Positions 15,009 to 23,873 of a stretch of 32,681 nt of DNA are shown piece after piece. The notes under the pieces were generated by a model. That model searched no databases, was not told the origin of the DNA, and saw only the letters and a program-made list of their open reading frames with translations. The position numbers and the translations under genes were made by a program. Source of the stretch: a virus; IMG/VR virus record IMGVR_UViG_3300032291_001920, positions 1 through 32,681 of that record; one strand, written 5' to 3'. Positions within the stretch are counted from its first letter, which is position 1, and each line of letters opens with the position of its first letter.

Positions 15009-15728
15009 ATGAACGCAAAACAAGTCCTAAATAAGATAATCACACTTTTAAACAAAGATGAAGTACGATTAACTTATGCTAGATTAAAAGATGGAACAAT
15101 TGTAGAATCCCCTACTTTCGATGTAGGTGAAGATTTGTTCGTAGTATCAGAAGATGGTACTAAAACTCCTGCTCCTGATGGTGAGCATGAATTAGCATTG
15201 AAAGATGAAGCAGGAAACGAAAACTTAATCAAAGTTATCACTAAAGATGGTAAGATTGAAGAAAGAATGAACGTTGAATTAGCTGATGCAGATGCTGAAA
15301 CCGTTAAAACAGAAGAAATACCACAAGCAGATGGTGCTGAAGCAGTTGAAGACATTCAAATGGCAGAAGAAACTTTAGAAGTAGGTCCTTTACCTTCAAC
15401 AGGTGATGGAATGCCAGCTGATATTGAAGATGAAGAAAAACCATCTATCGAAATCGAATTAAAAGATATGGTTTCTAAATTAGCTTATCGTATCGAAGAG
15501 ATGGAGAAGAAGATGGAAGAAATGGGTAAGATGAAGATGGAAGAAGAAGTAGTAGATAAGGAAGCTGATACAACAGAAGAAGATGATATCGAAATGGAAG
15601 AACTTCCTAAATTAAATGGAGCACCTCTTGAAACAAAGATGTCTGCAGCAGTAGAATTAAACAGAAAAAATTACGGTAAGAAAACAATGAATACACAATC
15701 ATCTTTCTTATCTAAATTATATAAATAA
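15009..15728 (+). CDS. capsid scaffolding protein
   Basis: 239 aa. Likely internal scaffold removed by the protease during head maturation. N-terminal 80 residues are a small beta-rich domain (YARLKDGTIVESPTFDVGED, FVVSEDGTKTPAPDGEHEL). The middle is very acidic and low complexity. Residues about 148-185 (KDMVSKLAYRIEEMEKKMEE...) are a coiled coil. The basic C-terminus (NYGKKTMNTQSSFLSKLYK) is typical of scaffold segments that touch the capsid protein. It directly precedes the capsid gene, the standard order. An 89-nt AT-rich gap upstream may hold a promoter, but no clean TAnnTTTG box is seen. Confidence 0.75.
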   Translation: MNAKQVLNKIITLLNKDEVRLTYARLKDGTIVESPTFDVGEDLFVVSEDGTKTPAPDGEHELALKDEAGNENLIKVITKDGKIEERMNVELADADAETVKTEEIPQADGAEAVEDIQMAEETLEVGPLPSTGDGMPADIEDEEKPSIEIELKDMVSKLAYRIEEMEKKMEEMGKMKMEEEVVDKEADTTEEDDIEMEELPKLNGAPLETKMSAAVELNRKNYGKKTMNTQSSFLSKLYK

Positions 15729-15755
15729 ATTATTAAAAATCTTTAAATTAAAACA

Positions 15756-16775
15756 ATGAAAAAAAATCAAAATTTTCAATTGCCAACCTACTCAAACCCT
15801 AACCCATCGTCTTACGCTGGTGAGTTTGCAGGTCAATACATCGCAGCTGCGTTGTTATCGGCAAAAACATTGGATAACAAATACATTGAGATTCACCCAA
15901 ATGTGAAGTTCAAAGAAGTTATCCAAAAATTAGACGTGAGTGGAATCGTACAAGATGCTTCTTGTGATTTCGTAACATCAGGTAGTGTTGTATTATCTGA
16001 GCAAGTATTAACTCCAAAAGAATTACAAGTTAACTTACAATTATGTAAGCAAGAGTTTGTTGATTCATGGAACGCATTACAATTAGGATATAGTGCATTT
16101 GACACCATACCAGCAAATTTTAATGACTACTTAATTTCTTACACAGGTGGTAAAGTTGCAGAAGCAACTGAAATAGCAATTTGGAGAGGAAGTAACACAA
16201 ATGGTTCATTCTTAGGATTCGAATCTTTATTCTCTGCATCAATTGCAGGAGCTACAACTGTAGTATCAGGAGCAATCACAGTATCAAGTGGTGTTATCCC
16301 TGCATACTCTGGCTCTACATTAATCGGTGGACAACCAATCTCTGGCTCTATCACATCAGCTAACGTAATCGCTAAATTAAACGATATCGTAAACTCTATC
16401 CCTGATACTGTTTATGGTAAAGAAGATTTATTACTTTATGTAGGTACAGGTGTTGCTAAGGCTTACCAAACTGCATTAGGTGGTGGAGCAGTAGGAGCAA
16501 ACGGATACAACAACCAATTGACAGTAGGAGAAAAACCTTACAACTTCAATGGTATTGATATCGTATTGTGTCCAGGTATGAGTGCAAACAAAGTTGTAGC
16601 AGCTCAAAAATCTAACTTATTCTTCGGTACAGGTTTATTATCTGATTACAATGAAGTTAAAGTATTAGACATGGCTAACATCGATGGTTCTCAAAATTAT
16701 AGAGTAATTATGAGATATACTGCAGGTGTACAATTCGGTATCGCACAAGATATTGTTTACTACGGAGCTTACTAA
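15756..16775 (+). CDS. major capsid protein
   Basis: 339 aa. Follows the scaffold by 27 nt. Size, position and sequence (SSYAGEFAGQYIAAALLSAK near the N-terminus, a central 'PANFNDYLIS' spine-helix-like region, and C-terminal strands VLDMANIDGSQNYRVIMRYT) fit Bacteroidota siphophage capsid proteins, presumably of the HK97 fold. A Gly/Ser-rich insertion lies at about 150-205. Codons are enriched in C-ending forms (AAC, ATC, TTC) compared with the fibre genes, as expected for very high expression. A stable hairpin (16790-16813) follows the gene. Confidence 0.8.
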   Translation: MKKNQNFQLPTYSNPNPSSYAGEFAGQYIAAALLSAKTLDNKYIEIHPNVKFKEVIQKLDVSGIVQDASCDFVTSGSVVLSEQVLTPKELQVNLQLCKQEFVDSWNALQLGYSAFDTIPANFNDYLISYTGGKVAEATEIAIWRGSNTNGSFLGFESLFSASIAGATTVVSGAITVSSGVIPAYSGSTLIGGQPISGSITSANVIAKLNDIVNSIPDTVYGKEDLLLYVGTGVAKAYQTALGGGAVGANGYNNQLTVGEKPYNFNGIDIVLCPGMSANKVVAAQKSNLFFGTGLLSDYNEVKVLDMANIDGSQNYRVIMRYTAGVQFGIAQDIVYYGAY

Positions 16776-16789
16776 TAACAATTAAATAA

Positions 16790-16813
16790 AGGGTGGGGAG
16801 TTATCTCCACCCT
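16790..16813 (+). other. RNA hairpin between capsid and tail tube genes
   Basis: AGGGTGGGGAG pairs with CTCCACCCT (about 10 bp, one bulged G) around TTAT. There is no T tract after it, so an mRNA-stabilising or processing element that adjusts the capsid-to-downstream ratio is more likely than a terminator. Confidence 0.5.
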
Positions 16814-16840
16814 ATTATTAACAAATAAAAACTTAAAGAT

Positions 16841-17392
16841 ATGGCTTGTAATTTATCAGCTGGAAGAAACGAAGTTTGTAAAGATAGTATCGGTGGCTTG
16901 GCTGGCGTTTACTTCTTAAACTATACGACAGGTTCTTTCACTAAAAACGGAACAGGTGAAGTAACTGCATTCCCATCGGGAAGTACAGTATACTATTACC
17001 AACTTAAAGGAACAAGTGCATATACTGAAACAGTAAATACATCTCGTGAAAACGGTACAACATTCTTCTCACAAGAATTAGTTCTTAATTTGAAGAAGTT
17101 GACTAACGAAATGACTACACAATTAAAGCTTATGGCTTATGGTAGACCTCAAATCGTAATTCATACAATGAACGGAGAATCATTATTAGTGGGTGAAAAC
17201 GAAGGTGCAGATGTAACTGCAGGTACGATTCAAACAGGAGCAGCAATGGGTGACCTTTTCGGTTATTCAGTAACGTTCACAGGACAAGAACAATTACCGG
17301 CAGCATTCATTAGTGGTTCTACAATCTCAAATCCATTCGCAGCATTATCAGGCTCTGGAGCCCCAACCGTTGTATACGGAACTAATAGCTAA
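16841..17392 (+). CDS. probable major tail tube protein
   Basis: 183 aa. Begins MACNLSAGRNEVCKDSIGGL, followed by GVYFLNY, and later has TSAYTETVNTSRENGTTFFS plus a LLVGENEGADVTAGTIQTGA stretch. This pattern is one I know from abundant structural proteins of Bacteroidota phages, where a tail tube role is the best guess: beta-rich, about 180 aa, encoded right after the capsid gene and in high-expression codons. Two cysteines near the N-terminus are a family trait. A minor capsid or decoration protein is the main alternative. Last gene before the terminator at 17417. Confidence 0.55.
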   Translation: MACNLSAGRNEVCKDSIGGLAGVYFLNYTTGSFTKNGTGEVTAFPSGSTVYYYQLKGTSAYTETVNTSRENGTTFFSQELVLNLKKLTNEMTTQLKLMAYGRPQIVIHTMNGESLLVGENEGADVTAGTIQTGAAMGDLFGYSVTFTGQEQLPAAFISGSTISNPFAALSGSGAPTVVYGTNS

Positions 17393-17416
17393 TCAGTATA
17401 GCATTTTAAAAATACT

Positions 17417-17446
17417 AAACCCTACTCTTAGTGAGTGGGGTTTTTT
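17417..17446 (+). terminator. strong intrinsic terminator after the head genes
   Basis: AAACCCTACTC pairs with GAGTGGGGTTT (11 bp, one G-U) around a 5-nt loop TTAGT and runs into a T6 tract. It splits the late region into two transcription units. Confidence 0.85.
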
Positions 17447-17456
17447 ATTTACCTAC

Positions 17457-17484
17457 TATTTTTACTTTTTAAGATGTTAAATAT
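17457..17484 (+). promoter_or_regulatory. AT-rich element, candidate late promoter
   Basis: TATTTTTACTTTTTAAGATG followed by TTAAATA, 10 nt after the terminator and ahead of the portal operon. Similar stretches lie at 32530-32553, before the protease gene, and more loosely at 14960-14995, before the scaffold. The front part also recalls the start of the 4537 element. Position makes a promoter necessary here; the motif itself is uncertain. Confidence 0.3.
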
Positions 17485-17510
17485 AGAAGAACATAAACTA
17501 TTACGAGATA

Positions 17511-17873
17511 ATGCTTACTTATTTTATATCTGGCAGTAACGGATACACACTTAGAACGAGTCAAACTACATCTAATGCATTCACAATGTCATTACAGGAT
17601 ATGTTGACACAAAAGAATACGACTGCTACAATTGTATCTGCATCTTATAACAAATGTGAAAGCATGAGTTCATTTACTGCAAGTATAAGTGGTGCATATG
17701 CAGGACAAGAGTTTAGAGCTACGTTAACAAACGGAACAACAGAATTATGGAATGGTAGTATTCAAGTATTTGGTTCACAATCAGTATCTAAGCCTGAATA
17801 CGTTAACCAAATCCCATTAAATAGTGGCTCAATATCATCGGATAGTAGTAATGAATATATTATAATGAACTAA
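17511..17873 (+). CDS. virion-associated hypothetical protein
   Basis: 120 aa, beta-rich, no cysteine motif. Contains FTASISGAYAGQEFRATLTN followed by TELWNGSIQVFG, and ends SNEYIIMN. I know this kind of sequence from Bacteroidota phage structural regions but not its role; a small immunoglobulin-like or tail-associated domain is plausible. It opens the transcription unit after the terminator and is one base from the portal gene. Start chosen at ATG 17511; an ATG at 17474 is in another frame and stops after 21 codons. Confidence 0.6.
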   Translation: MLTYFISGSNGYTLRTSQTTSNAFTMSLQDMLTQKNTTATIVSASYNKCESMSSFTASISGAYAGQEFRATLTNGTTELWNGSIQVFGSQSVSKPEYVNQIPLNSGSISSDSSNEYIIMN

Positions 17874-17874
17874 T

Positions 17875-19173
17875 ATGAAGAAAGAAGTAAATTTCAATGT
17901 TTTCAATGTGAGTGGTAATAATACTTTACCTGTAATTACCGAAGATACACGAACAAGATATGGATGGATTCCATTTGGTGTGCATGGACACGATGATTTC
18001 TTTGATGCAGTTAATCTTGCATATAATCAATCAACAACTAATGCAGCGTGTATAGAAGGTATAGCAGATTTAATCTTTGGTAAGGGTGTATATTCTAAGA
18101 GACCAGAGTTTGATACAACACTACAAAAGATACTACCGCAGGAGGATGTTAAGAGGGCAGCATTCGATTTAAAATTGTTTGGTAATGCAGCCTTCCAAGT
18201 CTATTGGAACGATGAGCATACAAGGATTATTAAGTTCTATCACATACCCGTACAAACACTTCGTGCTGAAAAGATATATGATAATCCAAAAATTCAGAAC
18301 TACTACTATTGTGTAGATTGGAATGACCAAAGAAAGGTTAGAGATAAGAAACTAATTCCTGCATTTGAAACATCGAATGAGAAAATGGAAATTCTTTATG
18401 TTAAGAACTACACTCCTAATCTATATTACTATTCTTTACCTGATTGGATTTCTGCATTACAGTATTCAATTGTAGAAGCTGAATTAAGTAACTTACATAC
18501 AAACAATATCTTAAATGGTTTCTTACCAATGGTAATGTTGAATATGAATAGTGGTATTCCAGCTCCTGAAGAAAGACAAACAATAGAAGATTTATTATAT
18601 GCTAAATTTACAGGTACTAATAATGCAGGTAAGTTTATGTTATCATTCAATGATGACCCATTAACTAAACCAACGATTGATATAATTCAAATTGATAATC
18701 TACATGAGAAGTTTAGTTATGTAGCAGAATATGCACAAGATAGAATCCTTGTAGCACACAGAGTAACTTCACCTTTATTATTCGGTATTCGTACTGCTAA
18801 TAACGGATTCTCTTCACAATCAGAAGAGATGAAAACTGCATTCTCTATTTTACAAACAATGACAATTGCTCCATTCCAAAATGTAATCTTAAACACAATA
18901 GATTATGCATTAACAAATGGTGGATGGGAAGATGCACAATTATACTTCGAACAATTAACTCCGTTGACTATATTAGCACAACAAGCAGAGGAAACAGGTC
19001 AAACTATAGACCAGGTTGAAGATGATACAAACGATGCTATGGAAAATCCTGCAACTACTGAAGAAGCAGGTGATGCTGACCCACAAGATATAGTACCAAA
19101 TGAACCAATCGAAAGATTTGAATATGGATTGAGTGGAGCGTTTTTTAACAGAGAATATACAAATAAATTATAA
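17875..19173 (+). CDS. portal protein
   Basis: 432 aa. Dodecameric DNA channel at the head vertex. Evidence: size, and portal-like segments including CIEGIADLIFGKGVYSK near the N-terminus, LKLFGNAAFQVYWND with KFYHIPVQTLRAEK after it (wing), VTSPLLFGIRTANNGFSSQS and EEMKTAFSILQTMTIAPFQN (stem/tunnel-loop region) and a long acidic C-terminal tail. The PLLFGI..A..GFSSQ..E pattern is the most diagnostic. It follows the capsid gene rather than the terminase, unlike the order in lambda- or SPP1-like phages. Confidence 0.8.
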   Translation: MKKEVNFNVFNVSGNNTLPVITEDTRTRYGWIPFGVHGHDDFFDAVNLAYNQSTTNAACIEGIADLIFGKGVYSKRPEFDTTLQKILPQEDVKRAAFDLKLFGNAAFQVYWNDEHTRIIKFYHIPVQTLRAEKIYDNPKIQNYYYCVDWNDQRKVRDKKLIPAFETSNEKMEILYVKNYTPNLYYYSLPDWISALQYSIVEAELSNLHTNNILNGFLPMVMLNMNSGIPAPEERQTIEDLLYAKFTGTNNAGKFMLSFNDDPLTKPTIDIIQIDNLHEKFSYVAEYAQDRILVAHRVTSPLLFGIRTANNGFSSQSEEMKTAFSILQTMTIAPFQNVILNTIDYALTNGGWEDAQLYFEQLTPLTILAQQAEETGQTIDQVEDDTNDAMENPATTEEAGDADPQDIVPNEPIERFEYGLSGAFFNREYTNKL

Positions 19174-19182
19174 AAGATAATT

Positions 19183-19695
19183 ATGGCAACTGCACTATTT
19201 ATTACAAGAAACGATATAATTAAAAATACTCCATTACAGGGAGCAATTGATGCAGATGCATTACTTCCATTTATGTATACCGCACAGGTAAAGTATTTGA
19301 AGAATCTATTAGGTACTGTATTATATGATTATTTGAGTTTACAAATAGAAACACAAACTCCATTTGTAGGAGCATATTTAGATTTGATGGTAGACCACGT
19401 TAAACCAACTTTGATTTGGTATGCTTGTGTGGAGTATATTCCTTTCTCATCTATTCAGTTTAAATCTAATGGTGCAGTAAAGCAACAAAGTGAGCAAGGA
19501 GTAGCTCCATCTAAATCAGAGATAGATTATCTTCAAGCTCAAGCAAGAACTAATGCTGATTATTATTCATTGAGATTACAAAACTATTTGATTTCTTATT
19601 CAAATCAAATACCTCAATACTTACAATCAGTTGGAAATCAAACACAGATTTATCCAGACCAAACAAATCAATATTTCGGAGGTATTCAATTATAA
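19183..19695 (+). CDS. head-tail connector (adaptor) protein, DUF6712-like
   Basis: 170 aa. The opening (ATALFITRNDIIKNTPLQGA, then PFMYTAQVKYLKNLLGTVLY) matches DUF6712-like adaptor proteins that dock below the portal: a helical bundle with an 'I.P.I..AQ...L...LG' core. The C-terminal part is helical (SKSEIDYLQAQARTNADYYS) and ends in a polar tail. Position just after the portal supports an adaptor role. Family name given from memory. Confidence 0.65.
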   Translation: MATALFITRNDIIKNTPLQGAIDADALLPFMYTAQVKYLKNLLGTVLYDYLSLQIETQTPFVGAYLDLMVDHVKPTLIWYACVEYIPFSSIQFKSNGAVKQQSEQGVAPSKSEIDYLQAQARTNADYYSLRLQNYLISYSNQIPQYLQSVGNQTQIYPDQTNQYFGGIQL

Positions 19696-19698
19696 ACT

Positions 19699-20247
19699 AT
19701 GAGTAATTACTTACAATATAATCAAGGAGCAAACTATACATTGTATTACAATGCATTAGATTACTTTGAAACGATAATGACTAATCATCCTTCTATTGCA
19801 AAGGTAACAACCGGTGATATGGAAGAGGTTGATGATAGAGAGTTTTCTATGTACCCATTAGGTAATATCAATATATTAAGTAGTACTGTATCTAATTCTA
19901 CAACTCGTCATGAAATACAACTAATAGTTGCTGACAAGATTAAGAATAAAGATAATGAATCGAATCCTATTACTAATGAACAAATAATTCCGTTTTATGG
20001 AGTTAATGATACAATTGATATACTTGCTAACACTTTGGCGATTATCAATGACCTTACTTCTTTTACACAATATTCAGTAGCTGCATTTGATATCGATGGA
20101 GATATAGTTTGTGAACCATTTATGGATAGATTTAACAATGGATTAGCAGGACATGCAGCTACATTTACTTTAGTAACACATAATGATAGACCTCGTTGTT
20201 TATTTAATTTGTTACCATCTGGCTCATATCCTAATAATGTTTGTTAA
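19699..20247 (+). CDS. probable tail terminator protein
   Basis: 182 aa. Likely caps the tail tube and joins it to the head. It has an alpha/beta pattern with an N-terminal helix (YYNALDYFETIMTNHPSI), strands (FSMYPLGNINILSST and TTRHEIQLIVADKI), a helix (DTIDILANTLAIINDLTSF) and closing strands (HAATFTLVTHNDRPRCLFNL). This order fits gpU/terminator-like folds, and the gene stands between the adaptor and an HK97-gp10-like gene, where a terminator is expected. No sequence signature proves it. Confidence 0.5.
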   Translation: MSNYLQYNQGANYTLYYNALDYFETIMTNHPSIAKVTTGDMEEVDDREFSMYPLGNINILSSTVSNSTTRHEIQLIVADKIKNKDNESNPITNEQIIPFYGVNDTIDILANTLAIINDLTSFTQYSVAAFDIDGDIVCEPFMDRFNNGLAGHAATFTLVTHNDRPRCLFNLLPSGSYPNNVC

Positions 20248-20642
20248 TGGCTATATCTAAAATACAATTACCAATAAAGAATGTTGCAAAGCAGATACGA
20301 AATGTAGCATCTGCTTTAGCACCACGTAAAACGGGTAATCTTCGTAACGTATTACGTTCATATAATACACCCGATAGAATGGTTAAATTTGATGATAAAG
20401 GTGGGGCAGATATTACGTTTTACTTTGCACCTCCTGGTGCTAGATATGGTAAGTATTGGAATAAACCATACGGAAGTGGTAGAGGTACAACTGCAAAGAT
20501 TAAGAGTAGATATCCACAACATTTTGATTATGCTGAAAAGGCATACGAAGACCCTACTGTTAAAAAGTTAATTAGAGATTACACACAAGCATTAGGTAAA
20601 CAAATTGCATTAGATTTAAGAGAAGCAGTTAGAAGTAAGTAA
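20247..20642 (+). CDS. neck / tail-completion protein, HK97 gp10-like
   Basis: 131 aa from ATG 20247. An upstream TTG at 20241 is possible, but 20247 gives the TAATG overlap used throughout the genome. Residues near 20-40 (SALAPRKTGNLRNVLRSYNT) match the 'AP..TG.L..S/..' hallmark of gp10-like head-tail completion proteins; then strands (ADITFYFAPPGARYGKYWN) and a C-terminal helix (LGKQIALDLREAVRSK). Basic overall. A head-closure or tail-completion role is likely from sequence and context. Confidence 0.6.
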   Translation: MAISKIQLPIKNVAKQIRNVASALAPRKTGNLRNVLRSYNTPDRMVKFDDKGGADITFYFAPPGARYGKYWNKPYGSGRGTTAKIKSRYPQHFDYAEKAYEDPTVKKLIRDYTQALGKQIALDLREAVRSK

Positions 20643-20691
20643 CCATCACTTACTTTTTTAAAATTAGTGGTTAAAATAGTAAACAAAATAG

Positions 20692-21861
20692 ATGGCTCTA
20701 AGTATAGTTCAAACACCTGCAACTGCATCATTGGCACAATCACCAATTATATTTTCTATAAACGAAAGTACAACTGCTACTGTCTTATCAAGTGGATTTC
20801 AATATTTATGCGATTTGTATTATTGGCAAGGAGCTTTAACTAATTCAGGCTCTACTGGTGATTACACTTTAGCTAAATACCCAAACACCGCATTAAATGG
20901 TATTTTTGATTTAAATAGAATTATAAATTCTACCTTAACTGATTTAGCACAAGCTAATCAATCAAATGTAGTTTATTTTGCAGGTGATTTCTATTGGCAA
21001 TATCTTTCAGGTAGTACATATGTAACAGGCTCACACCTTAAATCACAAGTATATAAAGCATTAGATGGGTATGGTATATTTCAAGAACCAATCGGACAAC
21101 CAATATATGATAAAACTCCACATTGGCCTTTAATGACCGATGGACCTGCAACACAATCTGCATTCATTACTAATGAAGGTGTAGCTAGTGTTTATGTAGG
21201 TACAACAGGTGGAGGAACACAACCTACCAAAGTTGTATACACATCTAATTTAGGAAGTGCTGATTATACGGTAAGCAATACAACCGCAACAACAGGACAA
21301 ATTGCACAATATCCAATAGGACCATCTCAAAGTGGATTCCCATTATCTACATCTGGATTAACTTATTTTAAAACACAAGCATATAATGGTGGAACTCCAA
21401 TTGGTAGTGCTATTACTTATAATATTGTTTGTGAGCAGAAGTATCCTAATATTCGTATCAAATGGAAAAATAGATACGGACAATTTGATTGGTTTAATTT
21501 CAATATGGTAAACAGACAAGGATTCAATACTATAAGAAAAACCTACGAACCACAATTGGGTACATGGCAAGCAGCTACTCTATCTTATAATAATTATGAT
21601 AGTTCCATTTTAAATTATGTTTCAGACTCAACACAAACTCTTTCAGTTCAAACAGATTGGGTTAGTGAAGATTACAACAACATATTTAAAGAATTATTAG
21701 TAGCAGATGAAGCATATTGGATATACAATGAAGATACTAACGATTTAAGACCTGTTACTATACTAACCGATTCTATTATATTTAAAACAGGTGTAAATGA
21801 TAAGGTAATACAATACGGATTTGATTTCAATTGGGGACAAAACTATAAATTAATTATCTAA
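20692..21861 (+). CDS. conserved tail or baseplate structural protein
   Basis: 389 aa, beta-rich. The C-terminal 150 residues (IRIKWKNRYGQFDWFNFNMV, then QGFNTIRKTYEPQLG, VQTDWVSEDYNNIFKELL and NDKVIQYGFDF) are a block I recognise from structural proteins of uncultured Bacteroidota phages. The N-terminal part has Ser/Thr-rich strands. Its neighbour at 21861 overlaps as TAATG and together they precede the adhesins, so distal tail or baseplate proteins are likely. No catalytic motif. Confidence 0.6.
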   Translation: MALSIVQTPATASLAQSPIIFSINESTTATVLSSGFQYLCDLYYWQGALTNSGSTGDYTLAKYPNTALNGIFDLNRIINSTLTDLAQANQSNVVYFAGDFYWQYLSGSTYVTGSHLKSQVYKALDGYGIFQEPIGQPIYDKTPHWPLMTDGPATQSAFITNEGVASVYVGTTGGGTQPTKVVYTSNLGSADYTVSNTTATTGQIAQYPIGPSQSGFPLSTSGLTYFKTQAYNGGTPIGSAITYNIVCEQKYPNIRIKWKNRYGQFDWFNFNMVNRQGFNTIRKTYEPQLGTWQAATLSYNNYDSSILNYVSDSTQTLSVQTDWVSEDYNNIFKELLVADEAYWIYNEDTNDLRPVTILTDSIIFKTGVNDKVIQYGFDFNWGQNYKLII

Positions 21862-23861
21862 TGGGAGTTACGAGTACACAAGGATTTAGCTATAAGCTAG
21901 TAGCAAACGGAACTGAATTAGATTTGTTTACAGATGAAGATATATTAGTATCTGATAACGTAACAGGTCTATTTGATATTGGTGTGTTACCATCCGACTT
22001 TACTCGTCAAATAACAGTACCTGGTACAAAAGTAAACAATGCTTTCTTTGAGCATGTGTACGATATATCAGTTATTAACCCATACCTATTTGCAACGAAC
22101 ACTAAAGTTCCTTGCTATTTAGATTTCGATGGTATCTATTTATCTAATGGATACTTACAATTAAATAAAGTAAATGTTCTTGGTAATAAATTTATTGAGA
22201 GTTATGAGATAACTATCTTTGGTGGTTTATCATCATTCGCAAGAGATATCAATAGAAATTACTTAACTGATTTATCTACACTTTCAAAATATAATCACAC
22301 TGCATCTTATCAAGCTATTACATCAAGTTGGACTGGTAATTTATTTAATGGTGATATAGTCTATCCCCTCGCAGATTATGGTAGTGGATATGAATATACA
22401 CAAGGTAGTTTACAAACATTTGGAATAAACACTACTAATGGTGCTCTAAGTGTACAAAACTTTAAACCTGCAATAAGAGCTAAAGCAGTATTAGATGCAA
22501 TCTTTGAAGGTGCAGGATATACATACACATCATCATTTATAAGTTCAGGCGTATTGGATGATGTATATATGAATTGTAATTATGCACTTAAATATCCTGA
22601 ATTTAGTGGTGTTGATTTGGAAGGATATGGTAAAATAAAAGTAGGTGCTGTCTCTGGTAGTACTAATATATTATTACCATCTGATACCTTTGTTACCTTA
22701 CCTTGGAATAATGTTTTATCAGACCCACAAGGGTTTTATAATAACGGTGCATATAGAGTAGAAAAAGAAACTAACTTACAAGGTGTTTTAAACTTAAATG
22801 TAAATGTAAGTTGTTCGGTAAATAATATGCCAGGCACATTTAGTGCAAATGGTACATGGCAGATACAAATGATTGAAACTGGTAGTTCTACTCCATACTC
22901 ATTAAGAGCAATACAATCTTATATTGTTTTCTTTGACCAATTACAACAAAGTAGAACAGGTGGTATCAATACAACATACGAATTACAAACACAATTCAAA
23001 TTAGATACTATACCTGTAGGTAATTATTACTTTCAAGTAAAACAAAGACCTAATTTTGCATCACCAACTGAACAACCAAAAGTAACTTTAGACCCTGATG
23101 TAACAACTAAATCGTATATAGAAATTACACAAGTAAACCAAGCAGCTGATGGTAGAGTTATGAACATACCTGCTAATATGCCGTATGGTACAAATGGAAT
23201 TAAACAGATTGATTTTATATTAGGATTACAAAAGAAATTCAATTTAATAATTTATCCAAATAAGATAAGAGCAAATGAATTTATAATCGAAACATTTAAC
23301 GATTGGTACAAAAGAGGTGAAGTAAAGGATTTTAATAGATACATAAATTTAGATAAACCAATAGGAGTAACTCCTGCAAACAATCTTGCAGTAAATAGAC
23401 TTAATTTTGGTGATACATTGGATAATGATTATGTTTCACAACAATTCTCAAAAGAAGCTAATAGAGAGTTTGGTAAATCATATTATGTAGATACAACAAA
23501 CTTCTTCTCACAAGGAGAATTTAATGTTAAAACAACATTTGGTTCTAGTCCATTATTAAGAATACCAGGTACAGGTTTAAGTGGTAGTGTTGGTGGATTA
23601 ACTCCAACTATTACACAATATCAAGTTGGATATTTAAGAATAAGTAATAGACCTGCAGGTTCTGAAACTTGTAGTTCATTTACAACTTTACCATTCTATA
23701 CTTCTAATGGAACAGTAACAACAGGATTGATTGCTTACTTTGACCCATATGGTAATACACCAATAACCGGATTTAGTAGTTTCTTAGATTTATCATTGCA
23801 AGCTTGGGAAATAAGTTCTACTACTGGTCAAATTGGATTCTCAAGTGGATACTTCTGTTAA
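21861..23861 (+). CDS. tail hub / baseplate-like protein
   Basis: 666 aa. N-terminus FSYKLVANGTELDLFTDEDI and LPSDFTRQITVPGTKVNNAF, then FDGIYLSNGYLQLNKVNVLG, resembles large tail-tip proteins of Bacteroidota phages. The part around 450-500 (IKQIDFILGLQKKFNLIIYP, FIIETFNDWYKRGEVKDF) recalls the hub domains that join tube and fibres. A Gly/Ser-rich stretch near 560-590 precedes a C-terminal domain (SETCSSFTTLPFYTSNGTVT...) that may be a receptor-binding or fibre-docking module. It precedes the adhesins, whose attachment it may provide. Confidence 0.55.
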   Translation: MGVTSTQGFSYKLVANGTELDLFTDEDILVSDNVTGLFDIGVLPSDFTRQITVPGTKVNNAFFEHVYDISVINPYLFATNTKVPCYLDFDGIYLSNGYLQLNKVNVLGNKFIESYEITIFGGLSSFARDINRNYLTDLSTLSKYNHTASYQAITSSWTGNLFNGDIVYPLADYGSGYEYTQGSLQTFGINTTNGALSVQNFKPAIRAKAVLDAIFEGAGYTYTSSFISSGVLDDVYMNCNYALKYPEFSGVDLEGYGKIKVGAVSGSTNILLPSDTFVTLPWNNVLSDPQGFYNNGAYRVEKETNLQGVLNLNVNVSCSVNNMPGTFSANGTWQIQMIETGSSTPYSLRAIQSYIVFFDQLQQSRTGGINTTYELQTQFKLDTIPVGNYYFQVKQRPNFASPTEQPKVTLDPDVTTKSYIEITQVNQAADGRVMNIPANMPYGTNGIKQIDFILGLQKKFNLIIYPNKIRANEFIIETFNDWYKRGEVKDFNRYINLDKPIGVTPANNLAVNRLNFGDTLDNDYVSQQFSKEANREFGKSYYVDTTNFFSQGEFNVKTTFGSSPLLRIPGTGLSGSVGGLTPTITQYQVGYLRISNRPAGSETCSSFTTLPFYTSNGTVTTGLIAYFDPYGNTPITGFSSFLDLSLQAWEISSTTGQIGFSSGYFC

Positions 23862-23873
23862 ATAAAATAAATT

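Noticed and set aside
17474-17539. 21-codon frame before the gene at 17511
   Set aside because: Very short and overlaps the better-supported start at 17511; could at most be a leader peptide.
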